DNA of 64,000 nt, from the NCBI GenBank assembly GCA_016714465.1, contig JADKDT010000009.1:62001-126000 (forward strand), read 5' to 3'. The position numbers were made by a program, and so were the translations under genes. Numbering within the stretch: the first letter of the stretch is position 1; every line of letters begins with the position of its first letter. The stretch comes from Candidatus Brachythrix odensensis (lineage in GTDB: Bacteria > Chloroflexota > Anaerolineae > J036 > Brachytrichaceae). Under the pieces are notes generated by a model, which worked only from the letters and a program-made list of their open reading frames with translations, was not told the DNA's origin and did no database searches. Positions 38,682 through 48,600 of this stretch are shown piece after piece.

Positions 38682-41092
38682 CCTTCGATCCGGATCTTGC
38701 CGCCCGGGCTGAGCCAGCCGTTCCAGGTGATCAGATTGCCGGCCAGCGACGCGACAAGCGGCCCGGCGCTCGGGATCGGATTGCTGACACTGGGCAAGCC
38801 CACCGGGATCACCTGGGCGGGCAGCGGGTCGGTCAGGATCGTCGTCGCGGCCAGCGTCCCGCCCGTATGCTGGAGTTCGATCACGTAGGTGACGACCTTG
38901 CCGGCCGTGTTGGCGCCAAACGGATTGATGACACTCTTGGCGATCGAGAGCGCGCCGGGCTGGCCCTGCGGATGCTGGCCGTCGATGATGTAGTCCTCGG
39001 TCTCGCCGTTCTTGAAGAAACCGGGTTGCAGCGGGCCGCGCCCGTCCGCGCGCGGCGGCGCAAGCGCGGAGTCGATGACCGCGGGCGAATCACTCAGGGT
39101 GAAGCGCACCCAGTGGGTGAGGGTCGGCGCCGTGTTGAGGATCAGGCGGGTGGGCACGTTGTAGTCAAAGAAACCGCCCAACGGGATGCCGGTCATGTTC
39201 ACGACCCAGTTCTGGACGATCCATTCGTTGCTGCTCGGCGCCGCGCCGGTCGCGTCCGGCGGGCATGGCCGAATGTCCGCCCAATCGCCATCGCGATTGC
39301 CGTCGAAGAAGACGTTGAGCAGCATGGTCGGCATGATCGCGGCCGGGCCGCGCCGCACCCGAACCTTCAACGTTGTGGTCGCGCAATTCGGGAACGGGGC
39401 GCCCGGGTTGAGCCAGCCGTCGTCGGCCTGATCGTAGTTGGCGCTGTCGATGCCCCCGGTCTTGATGTTGTTGACCACGTCCGCGTCGGGGCCAATGTCG
39501 GCCTCGTCCTCGCGGGTGATGTTCATCCCGAGAATGCCCTCGAGCGCGCTGTTCTGATGTTTGGGCCCACTTGGGTCGAGGGCCACCCCGCTGTTCCACA
39601 CGGTCGGGTAACGGCCGGGGGTCAAGAGCGGGAAGGTGTAGGCGGTGTTGGTGCTGCCCCAATGGTTGGTGTTATCGGGCGCGTCGCCCAGGTCGGTCTT
39701 GCCGGCCGGCGGTGGCGGTGGCGGGGGAGGCGGCGACTCGTAGAGGTAATCCTCGGTCTCGCCCATCCGGAAGGCGTTGACCGGCCCGCGGCCGTCGGCG
39801 TCATCCGGCGTGGAGATCGTGACGGCTTGGAGCTCGCTCAGGCTGAAGCGCAGCCAGTGGGTGAGAGTGGGCGTGTTGTTTGGGACCAGACGGGTGGTGA
39901 TGGTGAAGACCTGCGACGAGTTGGTCGGGATGATGGGGATCGGCGCGTCCTGGACGATCCACTCGCGGGCGAATGCGGGCACGCCGCTGCCGTTCGGGCA
40001 ATCCTTCAGGTCCTGCCAATCGCCGTCGCTGGGAAGCGTGGGCTGGTTGCCCATCCCGTCGAACCAGACATTCAGAAAGAGGTTGGTCAGCGTGGGGGGC
40101 AGCGGCATGCTGCTGCGGGTGACCCGCACCACCAGCTCGGTCGTTTCGCAATCGGTGAAGACGGCCGTCCACCGGTTGAGCCAGCCATCGTCGGCCCGGT
40201 CCATATCGGCCAGGTCCGCGCCCAGGTTGAGGATGTTGGTGGCGCCGTCGCTGTCGGGCAACTGATCGGCCTCGCTCTCGGCCGTCACGGCCGCGCCCAA
40301 CCACATGTGGGCGATGCTGAGGTGCTTGGGCCCCTGACCCTGAATCGGAGGCGCCGTCGCGGGGTCAAACGTGGTTGGGAATTTCCCAAGCACGGTTGCC
40401 GGGAAGGCATACGCGGTGTTTGCGTAGGGCGATCCGAAGTGGTTGGCGCTGTCCGGCGCGTCGCCCAGATCGCTCTTGGTGTTGATCGGCTGGTTGCCAA
40501 TGGGATCCACCGCGTCGGTGAAACACAGGTCGTCGATCCACAGCTCCTGGCCGCCGATACCGAACGAAGAGATCTCGCCATACAAGGTGACCTCGCCGCT
40601 GTCCTGCCCGTTCCCGCCGGTCACCGCAACATGGACGCCGCCCAGCATCGCGCCGTTCATCTCGCCGAAGTTGTCGAAGATGGCCAACTCCCCGTTGATG
40701 GACAGGTTGAGATTTCCGCCCCGTTCGGCGTATTTCCACTCGATCTTTGTAAAATTGAGCGAGACCGTGCTCGTCTCGACAACGATGTTGTTGAGCTGCA
40801 TTTCAGGTGGCGAGCCGCCCGCGTGCGCCGAGTCGCTCTTGCTGCCCTTTCCGGCGCTGCTGTCCGACCAGTCGCTGAAGTGGAAGGGCTGGCCGACCAG
40901 GGTCAGACCGGATTCGGAGTACGAATCGCCGACTGAGAAGGGACCGTTGGGCGGCGGGGTGAAGGTCATGCAGCCGATGAGACCGCCGGCCCTGTTCACC
41001 GCGGTGGCCGTTTGAGCCGCGGGCTGAACACCCGCGCTCAGAAACGAGATTCCAAGCGCAATCAGCACCCGTATGGACTTTTGAACGTTCAT
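38627..41092 (-). CDS. GEVED-repeat secreted protein, N-terminal fragment
   Basis: ATG 41092 with GGAGGGGGAGAG upstream gives MNVQKSIRVLIALGISFLSAGVQPA, a signal peptide. Residues to about 180 form a beta domain (NNIVVETSTVSLNFTKIEW). Two units follow, each starting DLGDAPDSANH or DLGDAPDNTNH and ending MGETEDYLYE or NGETEDYIID. These are the GEVED-type repeats with Asp-rich loops (FDGNRDGDWAD), probably calcium-binding. A DUF11-like domain begins SIAKSVINPFG. The frame breaks near 38685; the last residues to 38627 are out of frame. The full gene is about 1,790 codons. Predicted secreted; no enzyme motif is seen. Confidence 0.78.
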   Translation of the reverse strand: MNVQKSIRVLIALGISFLSAGVQPAAQTATAVNRAGGLIGCMTFTPPPNGPFSVGDSYSESGLTLVGQPFHFSDWSDSSAGKGSKSDSAHAGGSPPEMQLNNIVVETSTVSLNFTKIEWKYAERGGNLNLSINGELAIFDNFGEMNGAMLGGVHVAVTGGNGQDSGEVTLYGEISSFGIGGQELWIDDLCFTDAVDPIGNQPINTKSDLGDAPDSANHFGSPYANTAYAFPATVLGKFPTTFDPATAPPIQGQGPKHLSIAHMWLGAAVTAESEADQLPDSDGATNILNLGADLADMDRADDGWLNRWTAVFTDCETTELVVRVTRSSMPLPPTLTNLFLNVWFDGMGNQPTLPSDGDWQDLKDCPNGSGVPAFAREWIVQDAPIPIIPTNSSQVFTITTRLVPNNTPTLTHWLRFSLSELQAVTISTPDDADGRGPVNAFRMGETEDYLYESPPPPPPPPPAGKTDLGDAPDNTNHWGSTNTAYTFPLLTPGRYPTVWNSGVALDPSGPKHQNSALEGILGMNITREDEADIGPDADVVNNIKTGGIDSANYDQADDGWLNPGAPFPNCATTTLKVRVRRGPAAIMPTMLLNVFFDGNRDGDWADIRPCPPDATGAAPSSNEWIVQNWVVNMTGIPLGGFFDYNVPTRLILNTAPTLTHWVRFTLSDSPAVIDSALAPPRADGRGPLQPGFFKNGETEDYIIDGQHPQGQPGALSIAKSVINPFGANTAGKVVTYVIELQHTGGTLAATTILTDPLPAQVIPVGLPSVSNPIPSAGPLVASLAGNLITWNGWLSPGGKIRIEGSLPTRRMPCKRRRPAAA

Positions 41093-41203
41093 GCTCTCCC
41101 CCTCCGCGGCGCCGTTATGTGACGGCGCGCGTGACCCCGTAGCGATATCGGGAGAGTATAGGGACGCGCGGGAAATGCGCAATGGGGTGGACGGCGACGG
41201 ACT

Positions 41204-41268
41204 AACCTCGCGGGTAGGCGCTGTCAAGCCTATGCCGGGATGAGTCCTTGGCGCTTTCCCGCGAGGTT
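41204..41268. repeat. Composite intergenic element 3 (inverted repeat only)
   Basis: AACCTCGCGGGTAGGCGC at 41204-41221 pairs with 41251-41268 at 16 of 18 positions. The left arm is the same sequence as in element 1. No hexamer array follows. It lies in the 190-bp gap upstream of the GEVED gene and downstream of the small monooxygenase gene; nothing else is recognised in that gap. Confidence 0.65.
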
Positions 41269-41282
41269 TTCGCCGATGACGT

Positions 41283-41579
41283 CTACACCTGCCCGCCCTC
41301 GTAATGTTCCAGGGTGACATCGCTGATCAGGTCTGCTTCAGCGGGGTCGATGTAGGGCTGCTGCCAGTTCTCCCCGGTGAAGGCCTTGAGCGAGTCGAGG
41401 TCCTTCCAGATCGAGACCATCAGATACGCGTCGGACGCGCCGTCCATCGGGCCGCCGGAAAAAATCGAGATCAGGCCTTTGTGGGCGCGCACGTTCGACA
41501 CGGCCTTGCCGCGGAAGAAGGGCTCAAACTGTTTCTGTTTGTCCGGATGGACACGGCACCGAAAGACACGCACGATCAT
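41283..41579 (-). CDS. Antibiotic-biosynthesis-monooxygenase-like (ABM) small protein
   Basis: ATG 41579 has GGAGG eight to nine bases upstream, so the longer open frame to 41702 is not used. The 98-residue product MIVRVFRCRVHPDKQKQFEP...EHYEGGQV has the ferredoxin-like ABM fold signature (MVSIWKDLDSLKAFTGENW). Members are cofactor-free monooxygenases, haem-degrading enzymes or stress proteins; which applies here is not clear. It lies 40 bp downstream of the SDR gene on the same strand, probably in one operon. Confidence 0.8.
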   Translation of the reverse strand: MIVRVFRCRVHPDKQKQFEPFFRGKAVSNVRAHKGLISIFSGGPMDGASDAYLMVSIWKDLDSLKAFTGENWQQPYIDPAEADLISDVTLEHYEGGQV

Positions 41580-41619
41580 GGGAATACCTCCATGTGGAAC
41601 GGATAGATACGATTCAGCC

Positions 41620-42408
41620 CTATCCGTAGGTCTTATAAAACGCCCGATCGGTGATGAACTGGGGCACGATCGGCGCGGCGACGTAGGCGAGCTTGTTGAC
41701 AAACCCGGGGATGATGACGCGCCTGCCCTGGCGCGACGCGCGCACGATGGCGTCGGCGACCTGGGCGGCCGTCAGCGCGATGCCCTTGTTCTTCTCGGTG
41801 ATCCCGCTGGTGGCGATCTTGGTGCCCGAAATTGCGCCGGGGTAAACCCGATGGAACTGAACCCCGACGCCCGCCCGGCGGGTCTCGTATTCGATCCCCT
41901 TGGTGTAGGCGTCAAAGGCTTTCTTGGCCGAGTTGTAATGGGCGAAGTTTGGCATGGCGTTGAAGCGGGCGGCCATCGACAGGATCTGGATCACCCGGCC
42001 GGCCGGGCTGCCGTGTTCCCGCAGGTGGTGGAGGAACAACATGGTCAGGGTTACCCCCGAGATGTAGTCAAGCACGATCTCGGAGCGCACGACGCCCGTG
42101 TCGAGGTTAAGGGCGCTGCCGGGCGCGCTCGCCCCGGCGTTGTTGACCAGCTCGTCGACGACGAGGCCGCGCTCGGCGATCCCGGCAAACAGCCGGCTCG
42201 CGCCATCCATCTCGGACAGGTCGGCTGGAATCGCGATGGCCTTGATGGCAGGGTTCTCTTTGGCCAGCCGCTCGACGACTGGGCGCAGGCGCTGCTCGCT
42301 CCGCCCGCTCACGATCACGTTGCGGCCGTGCAGGCGGACCAGACAGGAAGCGATTTCGGCGCCCAGCCCGCCCGATGACCCGGTGACCAATGCAAACGTG
42401 TCGCTCAT
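41620..42408 (-). CDS. Short-chain dehydrogenase/reductase (SDR)
   Basis: A 262-residue classical SDR. Cofactor motif TGSSGGLG is at 9-16, NNAG at 89-92, catalytic Ser144 and YNSAK at 158-162. The C-terminus (VNKLAYVAAPIVPQFITDRAF) is hydrophobic, as in membrane-associated members. It probably reduces or oxidises a hydroxyl/keto lipid-like substrate with NAD(P). Its start ATG 42408 is preceded by a run of nine G two bases away, which must serve as the ribosome site. Confidence 0.85.
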   Translation of the reverse strand: MSDTFALVTGSSGGLGAEIASCLVRLHGRNVIVSGRSEQRLRPVVERLAKENPAIKAIAIPADLSEMDGASRLFAGIAERGLVVDELVNNAGASAPGSALNLDTGVVRSEIVLDYISGVTLTMLFLHHLREHGSPAGRVIQILSMAARFNAMPNFAHYNSAKKAFDAYTKGIEYETRRAGVGVQFHRVYPGAISGTKIATSGITEKNKGIALTAAQVADAIVRASRQGRRVIIPGFVNKLAYVAAPIVPQFITDRAFYKTYG

Positions 42409-42410
42409 AT

Positions 42411-42419
42411 CCCCCCCCC
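42411..42419 (-). promoter_or_regulatory. G9 tract as ribosome-binding site of the SDR gene
   Basis: Nine consecutive C on the plus strand give G9 on the coding strand, two bases before the ATG. No other purine-rich site is present. Length changes here would change the spacing to the start codon without affecting the frame. Confidence 0.45.
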
Positions 42420-42519
42420 GAACGCGCCGATCAGGATTGACGGCGCATCTGGGTGGAGATTATGGACGCGACGGGCGATTCGTCAAATGGCTTTTGCCCT
42501 TGCATGCTCTTCCAGGCCA

Positions 42520-42550
42520 TAATCTGCGCCAATCTGCGTTAATCTGCGGA
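42520..42550. repeat. Three tandem 10-bp units (AATCTGCG core)
   Basis: AATCTGCGCC, AATCTGCGTT and AATCTGCGGA follow each other at 42521-42550 in the 171-bp gap between the regulator and SDR genes. Similar AATCTGCG repeats are seen between genes in other bacteria; function unknown. Confidence 0.6.
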
Positions 42551-42579
42551 TAGATCCAGGTCGAAGCCCGCTCGGCCCG

Positions 42580-45315
42580 TCACGGGCGTGGCAAATACGC
42601 CAGGGCCTCCGCCACAGCGTCGTCAACGGCGACAAGGCCCGCTTCCTCCGGCGGACAGCCGGCCAGCGCGCGTTCCAGCGACTGTCTCGCCAGCGGATTG
42701 ACCGGCGCGCCCGCCTCGGTATGCAGCGCGCCCGAGGCGGCCACCCAGCGCCGGGCCGCCTGGCAGTCGCCCGCCCCCGCCGCGCACAACGCCAGGGCTT
42801 CAAGCGCGTCCGCCCGCCCCATCGCGTTCCCGGCCCCGCCAAACCAGGCCAGGCTGCGCTTCCCCATCTGCCAGGCGCGGGCAATCTGTCCGCTCAACAG
42901 CAGGCTTTCGACCATGGCAGCCTGAATCAGCGCGACCTGGGCCGGGTCGCCCGCGATCTCCGCCAACGCCAGAGCCTGCTCCGTATGGTGCGCGGCCGCG
43001 CCAGACCGCCCCCGCGCTACGGCGAGCAGGCCCAGGTCGAGCTCGATGTTCGCTTCCGAGTGACGATCGCCCAGATCGCGGGCCAGGCTCAGGCTCTCGG
43101 CAAAATCCTGCTCGGCCTCGTCATACGCGCCGGCGAACAGGCGCAGCACCCCGATGTTCAATTGCGTTTGCTCAATGCCATGCCGATCGCCCAGCCCGCG
43201 CCGCAAATGCAGCGATTCCAGGTAGTGGCCCATCGCCCCGGCGTAGTCGCCCCGGAAGTGCAGCACATCGCCGAGATTGGTCAGGGTCAGCGCCAGGGCG
43301 TGATCGTCGCGCATCTCGCGCCGGATCGCCAGCGCGGCCCGGTAATACTCCTCCGCCCGCCCAAATTGGGCCTGATGGCGGGCGTTCACGCCCAGATTGG
43401 ACAACGATGTGGCTTCACCCCAGCGATCGCCCAGCCTGCGCCGCGCGGCCAGCACCCGCGTGTGGCAGGCCTCCGCCTCGGCGTAGACGCCTGTGTCCGC
43501 GAACACGATCCCGAGCAGGTTGAGCGTCGTCGCCAATCCGGCGTCGTCGCCCAGTCCTATCCACCCCCGTTCGCTTTCCCGCCCGGCCGCGAGCGCGCCG
43601 GCCGGATCGCCCTGGCGGTAGCGCATCGCGCCGATCCCAAACCAGGCCCGCGCCCGCGCCCGGATCGCCTCCGGCGATTGATCGCGCTCGGGCAGGGCCG
43701 CCAGCAGGCGCTCCAGCCATTGACGCCCCTCGGTGTGCGATCCCAGGTTGAGCCAATAGCGCCACAGACCGTTGGCCAGGCGCAGCCCGGGCAGGGCCAG
43801 GCCTTTGGCCAGGGCGAATTCCAGCGCGCTGATCAGATTGGCCCGCTCGGCATCCAGCCGATGCCGCCAGCGCGCTTGATCGCCCTGGGTGAGCTGCGGC
43901 TCGGCTTCCTCGGCCAGGGCCATCGCCCAACCCAGCATCGCCGTCTGCCGGGAAAGGAGTTCAGCGCTGCGGGTCAGGGCCGCGAGCGCATACGCGCGCA
44001 GCGTCTCCAGCAGCCTGAAGCGCGGCTCGGCCCCGTCAGGTGCTTCAGTCTCTCCGTTGTGTGGGTGGAGCAGGCTGACCTCGGCCAGGCGCTGGAGCTG
44101 CTCGGGCCCGCACCCGGCCACGGCCAGCGCCGCGCCGTCGTCGAAGCCGTCGGCGAACACGCCCAGCCCGGCAAACGCGCGCTGATCCTCCGGGCTGAGC
44201 AGGTCGACGCTCCATTGCACCGCGCGCTGCAGCGACTGATGCCGCGCCTGCCCGCCGGCCGTTTCCTGGTCCAGCCAGCGCAGCGGATCGCGTCCGGCGC
44301 TGACCAGGCGCTTCAGCAGAGCCTGGGGCGGGAACAGGTACGTGCGCGCGGCGGCCATTTCGATCGCCAGGGGCAAACCGTCCAGGCGGTGGCATAGCCC
44401 CGCCACGGCCAGGGCGTTCCCGGCGTTCAGCCCAAACGCGGGGTTGGCGGCCCGCGCGCATTGGACGAACAGCCGCACGCTGGGCACCTGGCCGAGCGCC
44501 TCGAGGGCGGGCAACGGAACCAGCGCGGGCAACGCCAGCGGAGCCAGCGGGTACTGCTGTTCGCCCCGCGCGCGCAGGGCCACCCGCGAGGTGACCAGCA
44601 CCCGGAGCGCGGGCGCGCCCGCGACCAGCTCGGCCAGCCAGGCCGCGCTGCCGATGACGTGCTCGAGGTTGTCGACCACGAGCAGGATCGCCTTCGGGCC
44701 GAGCCAGGCCGGCAGGGCGCTGCGCGCATCTTCGCCCGGCGCGGGCTGGATGCCCAACGCCTGGGCGATCGCATCCGGCACGGCGTCGGCATGCGATACG
44801 CCGGCCAGGCTCACAAAGATCGCCCCATCGGCGAAATGCTCAGCCAATTGGTGGGCGACGGCGACGGCCAGGGTGGTCTTGCCCACCCCCGGCGGGCCGA
44901 GCAGGGTCAGCAGTCGGGCCGGCCCTCCCCGGAGCAGGGCCGCGACCCGGGCCGCGTCGTCATCGCGGCCCACCAGCCCGCCATGCGGACCGGGCAGGGC
45001 AGTCTGCCGCAGCGGCGCGCCCTGGCCCGGGCTGCCGCCCTCGACGCTGCGCCCGACCAGCGACTCGCCGCGCGCTTCGGCGGCGCGCTCGAGCAATACC
45101 GCCACATCCTCCGGCGCGTCATTCAAGTCCAGGGCCGGCACGAACATCGCAATCAGCGCACTCAAATCGGGCGGTTTGGCCCCGCCTTCAAAGCGGCAGA
45201 TCTGGCCCTCGCTGTAATGGGTGGCGACGCCCAGCTCGCGCTGGGTGAGGCGGGCGCGCTTGCGCAGGAGGCGCAACTGCGCCCCAAATGTGCGCGGGGC
45301 CGGAGTGCGTGCCAT
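42580..45315 (-). CDS. XRE-HTH / NB-ARC ATPase / TPR transcriptional regulator
   Basis: A 911-residue protein. An XRE-type helix-turn-helix lies at about 10-65 (LRLLRKRARLTQRELGVATH). An AP-ATPase/NB-ARC domain follows with Walker A GPPGVGKTT at 140-148, Walker B LLVVDNLEHV at 211-220 and LPLAIEMAAAR in the winged-helix approach. From about residue 480 to the end are many tetratricopeptide repeats (GDRWGEATSLSNLGVNARHQ, ALALTLTNLGDVLHFRGDY). Such proteins are STAND-type signal-dependent regulators: a ligand is thought to bind the TPR part, and ATP drives oligomerisation. The gene precedes the SDR and ABM genes on the same strand and may control them or itself; this is inference. Confidence 0.88.
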   Translation of the reverse strand: MARTPAPRTFGAQLRLLRKRARLTQRELGVATHYSEGQICRFEGGAKPPDLSALIAMFVPALDLNDAPEDVAVLLERAAEARGESLVGRSVEGGSPGQGAPLRQTALPGPHGGLVGRDDDAARVAALLRGGPARLLTLLGPPGVGKTTLAVAVAHQLAEHFADGAIFVSLAGVSHADAVPDAIAQALGIQPAPGEDARSALPAWLGPKAILLVVDNLEHVIGSAAWLAELVAGAPALRVLVTSRVALRARGEQQYPLAPLALPALVPLPALEALGQVPSVRLFVQCARAANPAFGLNAGNALAVAGLCHRLDGLPLAIEMAAARTYLFPPQALLKRLVSAGRDPLRWLDQETAGGQARHQSLQRAVQWSVDLLSPEDQRAFAGLGVFADGFDDGAALAVAGCGPEQLQRLAEVSLLHPHNGETEAPDGAEPRFRLLETLRAYALAALTRSAELLSRQTAMLGWAMALAEEAEPQLTQGDQARWRHRLDAERANLISALEFALAKGLALPGLRLANGLWRYWLNLGSHTEGRQWLERLLAALPERDQSPEAIRARARAWFGIGAMRYRQGDPAGALAAGRESERGWIGLGDDAGLATTLNLLGIVFADTGVYAEAEACHTRVLAARRRLGDRWGEATSLSNLGVNARHQAQFGRAEEYYRAALAIRREMRDDHALALTLTNLGDVLHFRGDYAGAMGHYLESLHLRRGLGDRHGIEQTQLNIGVLRLFAGAYDEAEQDFAESLSLARDLGDRHSEANIELDLGLLAVARGRSGAAAHHTEQALALAEIAGDPAQVALIQAAMVESLLLSGQIARAWQMGKRSLAWFGGAGNAMGRADALEALALCAAGAGDCQAARRWVAASGALHTEAGAPVNPLARQSLERALAGCPPEEAGLVAVDDAVAEALAYLPRP

Positions 45316-45653
45316 GCCGCCATTTTGCCACGAGGCGGGGGCGAACCCTAAGGGTTGACCGGTTCACCTCATGCCGGCATTGCGATGCTCGCCGTTGCGG
45401 TAACGCAAGAAAGCGCAACTCTGGGCAGATCAACTTGCGTACAACTGGAACGTCTTGAATCGCCAACCCCCTCCCGTGGTCCGCCGGCTCACCCGGGTGA
45501 CCGAAACCCAGCCCGGCGCCAGTTTGCCGTTGCGGCAATACTGGCGCCTGGAATGGCTGGCCGCTGCCGATCCATCCGCGCCGTCTCTCCCTCACAAGAA
45601 AACGCGCCCGCTGCGCTCCCCCAGGAAACGCACGTCTCCCGCCAGGTAAACCC
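45316..45653. other. Divergent intergenic region between regulator and giant TSP3 protein
   Basis: This 338-bp gap must hold promoters for both diverging genes, but no convincing -35/-10 pair stands out. Two small palindromes are present: TTGCGGTAACGCAA near 45395-45410 and TTGCCGTTGCGGCAA at 45524-45538. Either could be an operator for the adjacent XRE regulator. Short open frames here lack a ribosome site and are not called. Confidence 0.4.
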
Positions 45654-48600
45654 ATGAAAACCCGCTCTCTCCTGATCCTCGCGCCGGTCACCCTCGGGGC
45701 GCTCGCCCTGGCGCTCGCAACCGCCGCCGCGCCCTCTGCCCCAACGCCCGCCGAGACACTGGCGCACGCCTTGCACGCGGCCCGCGCAGCGGGCAGCTAC
45801 CGGGTCGGGGTCGATGTCAAGCAGGCCGTCCGCACCGGGAGCGATCCCGATCCGTTGTTTGCGTTTGCTCGCCCGGCCGGGGCCGACGTGCTGCGTTACC
45901 GGATCGACGGCGTGGCGCGCGACAGCGCCACCCTGCGCCTGGCCGCCCAGATGGAATCGCCCGCCCCGGTCGACGCGGCCGTTGATGTGCTCGTCGTCGA
46001 CGGGGAGGCCTATGCCCGGGCCGGCGACGCGTGGGTCCGCAAGCCGGGGGCCGCGCCCACCCCCGGCCTGAACGGGGACGGCCTGGCCCTGCTGGCGCTG
46101 GCTCGCGACGTGCGGGCTCAGGCGGATGGCAGCCTGGCCTTCGGGCTGCGCAGCGAAGACGTGTTGCCCTGGCTGCTGCGCCAGCGCGGATTGGACGAGC
46201 AACGCATCCAGCTTGCGTTGTTGAGCCAGCCCGCCCTGGCCTATGGCGGCGAGGGACTGCTGACACTCACACCGGATGGGCTGCCATCCCGGCTGCTGCT
46301 GCGCCTGAACTTCGCTCAGGGCGGGGCCGAGCCCTTCAGCGCCGAGGCCGAGACTCTGAGCGCCTATGCAGATTTTGGGCGCCCGTTTGATGCCCGGCTG
46401 TTTGACCCGAACCTGGCCCCGCTCTCATTCACCGAAACGCCCGGCCCGGCCCTCTTCCGACTGAAGGACGCCGGCGCCTGGCTGTTTGTCGTACTGCTGA
46501 TGGCCGCCGCCCTGGGTTTGCTGGCGCTTGCCCCGCGCACCCGCCGCCGTCTGGTTCCGCTGGCCGTCATCGTCGCATTGCTCCTGCCAAATGCCGCCTC
46601 GATCAAGGCCGCCTTTGCTCAAGAGGCGCCGGCCATGCCCAACCCGCAGCGCGCGCCAGAGGCCAACCTCGGCGCGTTCCGCCCGCGCAACGGCGCCGAA
46701 CGCTTTGCCCGCCCGGGCGCGCCCGCCCTCGCCCCCGAGGCCGACACGGATGGGGATGGCCTGCCCAACGGGTATGAGCTTGAGCTCGGCGCCAACCCGT
46801 ACGCCGGCGACAGCGACCTCGACGGTCTGAGCGACTATGACGAGGTGCTCGGCAAGGCCTGCGGCGTCAGGACCGTCATCACCGACCCGCTCAACCCAGA
46901 CAGCAATGCCGACGGCATCCGCGATGGCGACGAGTTCCACCCCAGCGGCTGCGGCGCGACCTCGCACTCTCCCAACGCATGGAGCGATGACAACGACGCG
47001 GATGGCGTGCCGGACAGCCTCGACGTCTCGCCCTTCTCAAAGTCGCCTACCCTCGGGCATGCCGGCGCCGACGGCAGCACCCCCGCCACCCCGGGGGCGA
47101 ACCTGACCCTCGATGTGCCGCTCGCCACGTTTGGCGGCCTCGCGTCGCAACAGCGGTTGTTCTACATCGATCTGCAGGTCCGCCCGGCCCAACCTGAATC
47201 GCTCAACTACGCCTACAAGCCCGGCGCGCTCGCCTGGCCCTTTGGCGACGACAAGGGCCAGATCCAGACCCCGCTGGGCGGCTACCTGACCGGCAAGGTG
47301 GGCGACCTCACCCTCGCGCCCTTTCTGGAAATCCGGATCGACGACGAAACGCAATTGCCCGACCCGCAATATCTGGCCGGCTACGGCGTCGGCCTCACCA
47401 CCACCGCGCAGGGCTGCGTCACCGGCTGCGCCTGGAAGCTCAGCCTGCCCCTGGCGGTGGTCGAGCGCAACGGCGTGCCGGTCGCCTTTGCCTCCCATTT
47501 TCTGTTTGGCATCCAGGGAAGCACAACGTATCAGATCAAACTTCAGGACGCCCGTCTGAAGTGGGCGGTCCGGGGCGACACCTATCGCCCCGGCCCGAAC
47601 GGCACGCTTCTCCCCCCGCCTGCCCTGCTCACCGTCTATGACGAGCCGTATGTTGTGACCGGGGCAAAGGTCAGCCTGCAGCTCGGCGCGCAGGCCCTGG
47701 TGCTGGCCCCCCAGGCCCCGGCCGCCCCCGACGAGGGCGATGCCAGCACCCTTGGCCCGGCCGCCTACCTGCGGGGCGCGCTCGAGGCCCGCTTCCTTGG
47801 CGGGCCGCTCTCGTTGTCCGAGCTCGCCCAGCGCTTTGAGGTCGGCAGCGCGGCCAGCATCACCGAGCGCTGGGGGCTGACCCAGACCTGGGCGGTGGCC
47901 GGGGCCCTGGACTTCAAGCATCTGGATGACATGCTGCTCACGACCAATGTCACCCTCACCCGCCAGGTGCTGGACGGGGCCTATCCCGCCCGCAACATCA
48001 CCCCGACCCTCGTCATCGCCACCCAGCAAAGCAGCGCCGACTACAACCTGGACGAGTACCTCAGCCCTGATTACTCCAATCTGGCCATCAACCTGTGCGC
48101 CAAACCGGTCGTCACCTCGCGCAGCCTCAAGCTGAGCACGTATCGCTGGAATGCCGATGCCGACAACGGGCTGGCCGTGGCGCGGCTGCGCGCGCTGGAC
48201 ACCCTGGCCCGGCCGGCCGCTCTGGGCGCGTGGCAGCAACTGGCCAACGAGCAACTGCTGCGCTTCGTCGATGCCAACTACGGCCAGGTCATGGCCACCG
48301 CCCAGGAATACGCCGGCAAGGCCCGGGCCTATGTCGATGCGGGGCGGGCCGCGACGCAGCAGCTCTTCGGGGTCTGGCATGCCGGGATGAGCGCCGTGCA
48401 GCAACTTGGCACGTTGGACTGGAACGCCGCCGCCAACGCCCTCACCGACGTCCAGTTGTATCAGCGCCTGACCCAGTGGCTGGGCGAGCGGGGCTATGTG
48501 CCCGGCAGCCTGGTGCGGGCGGTCGATTTCGTGGTGGGCGTGTTTCAGACCCCCGGCGGGCCGGCCGCCTGGCTCGAGAACCAGTACAACACCGCCCTGC

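Noticed and set aside
45455..45649. Small open frame before the TSP3 giant
   Set aside because: No ribosome site, no hydrophobic or domain pattern, and it lies in the expected promoter region.
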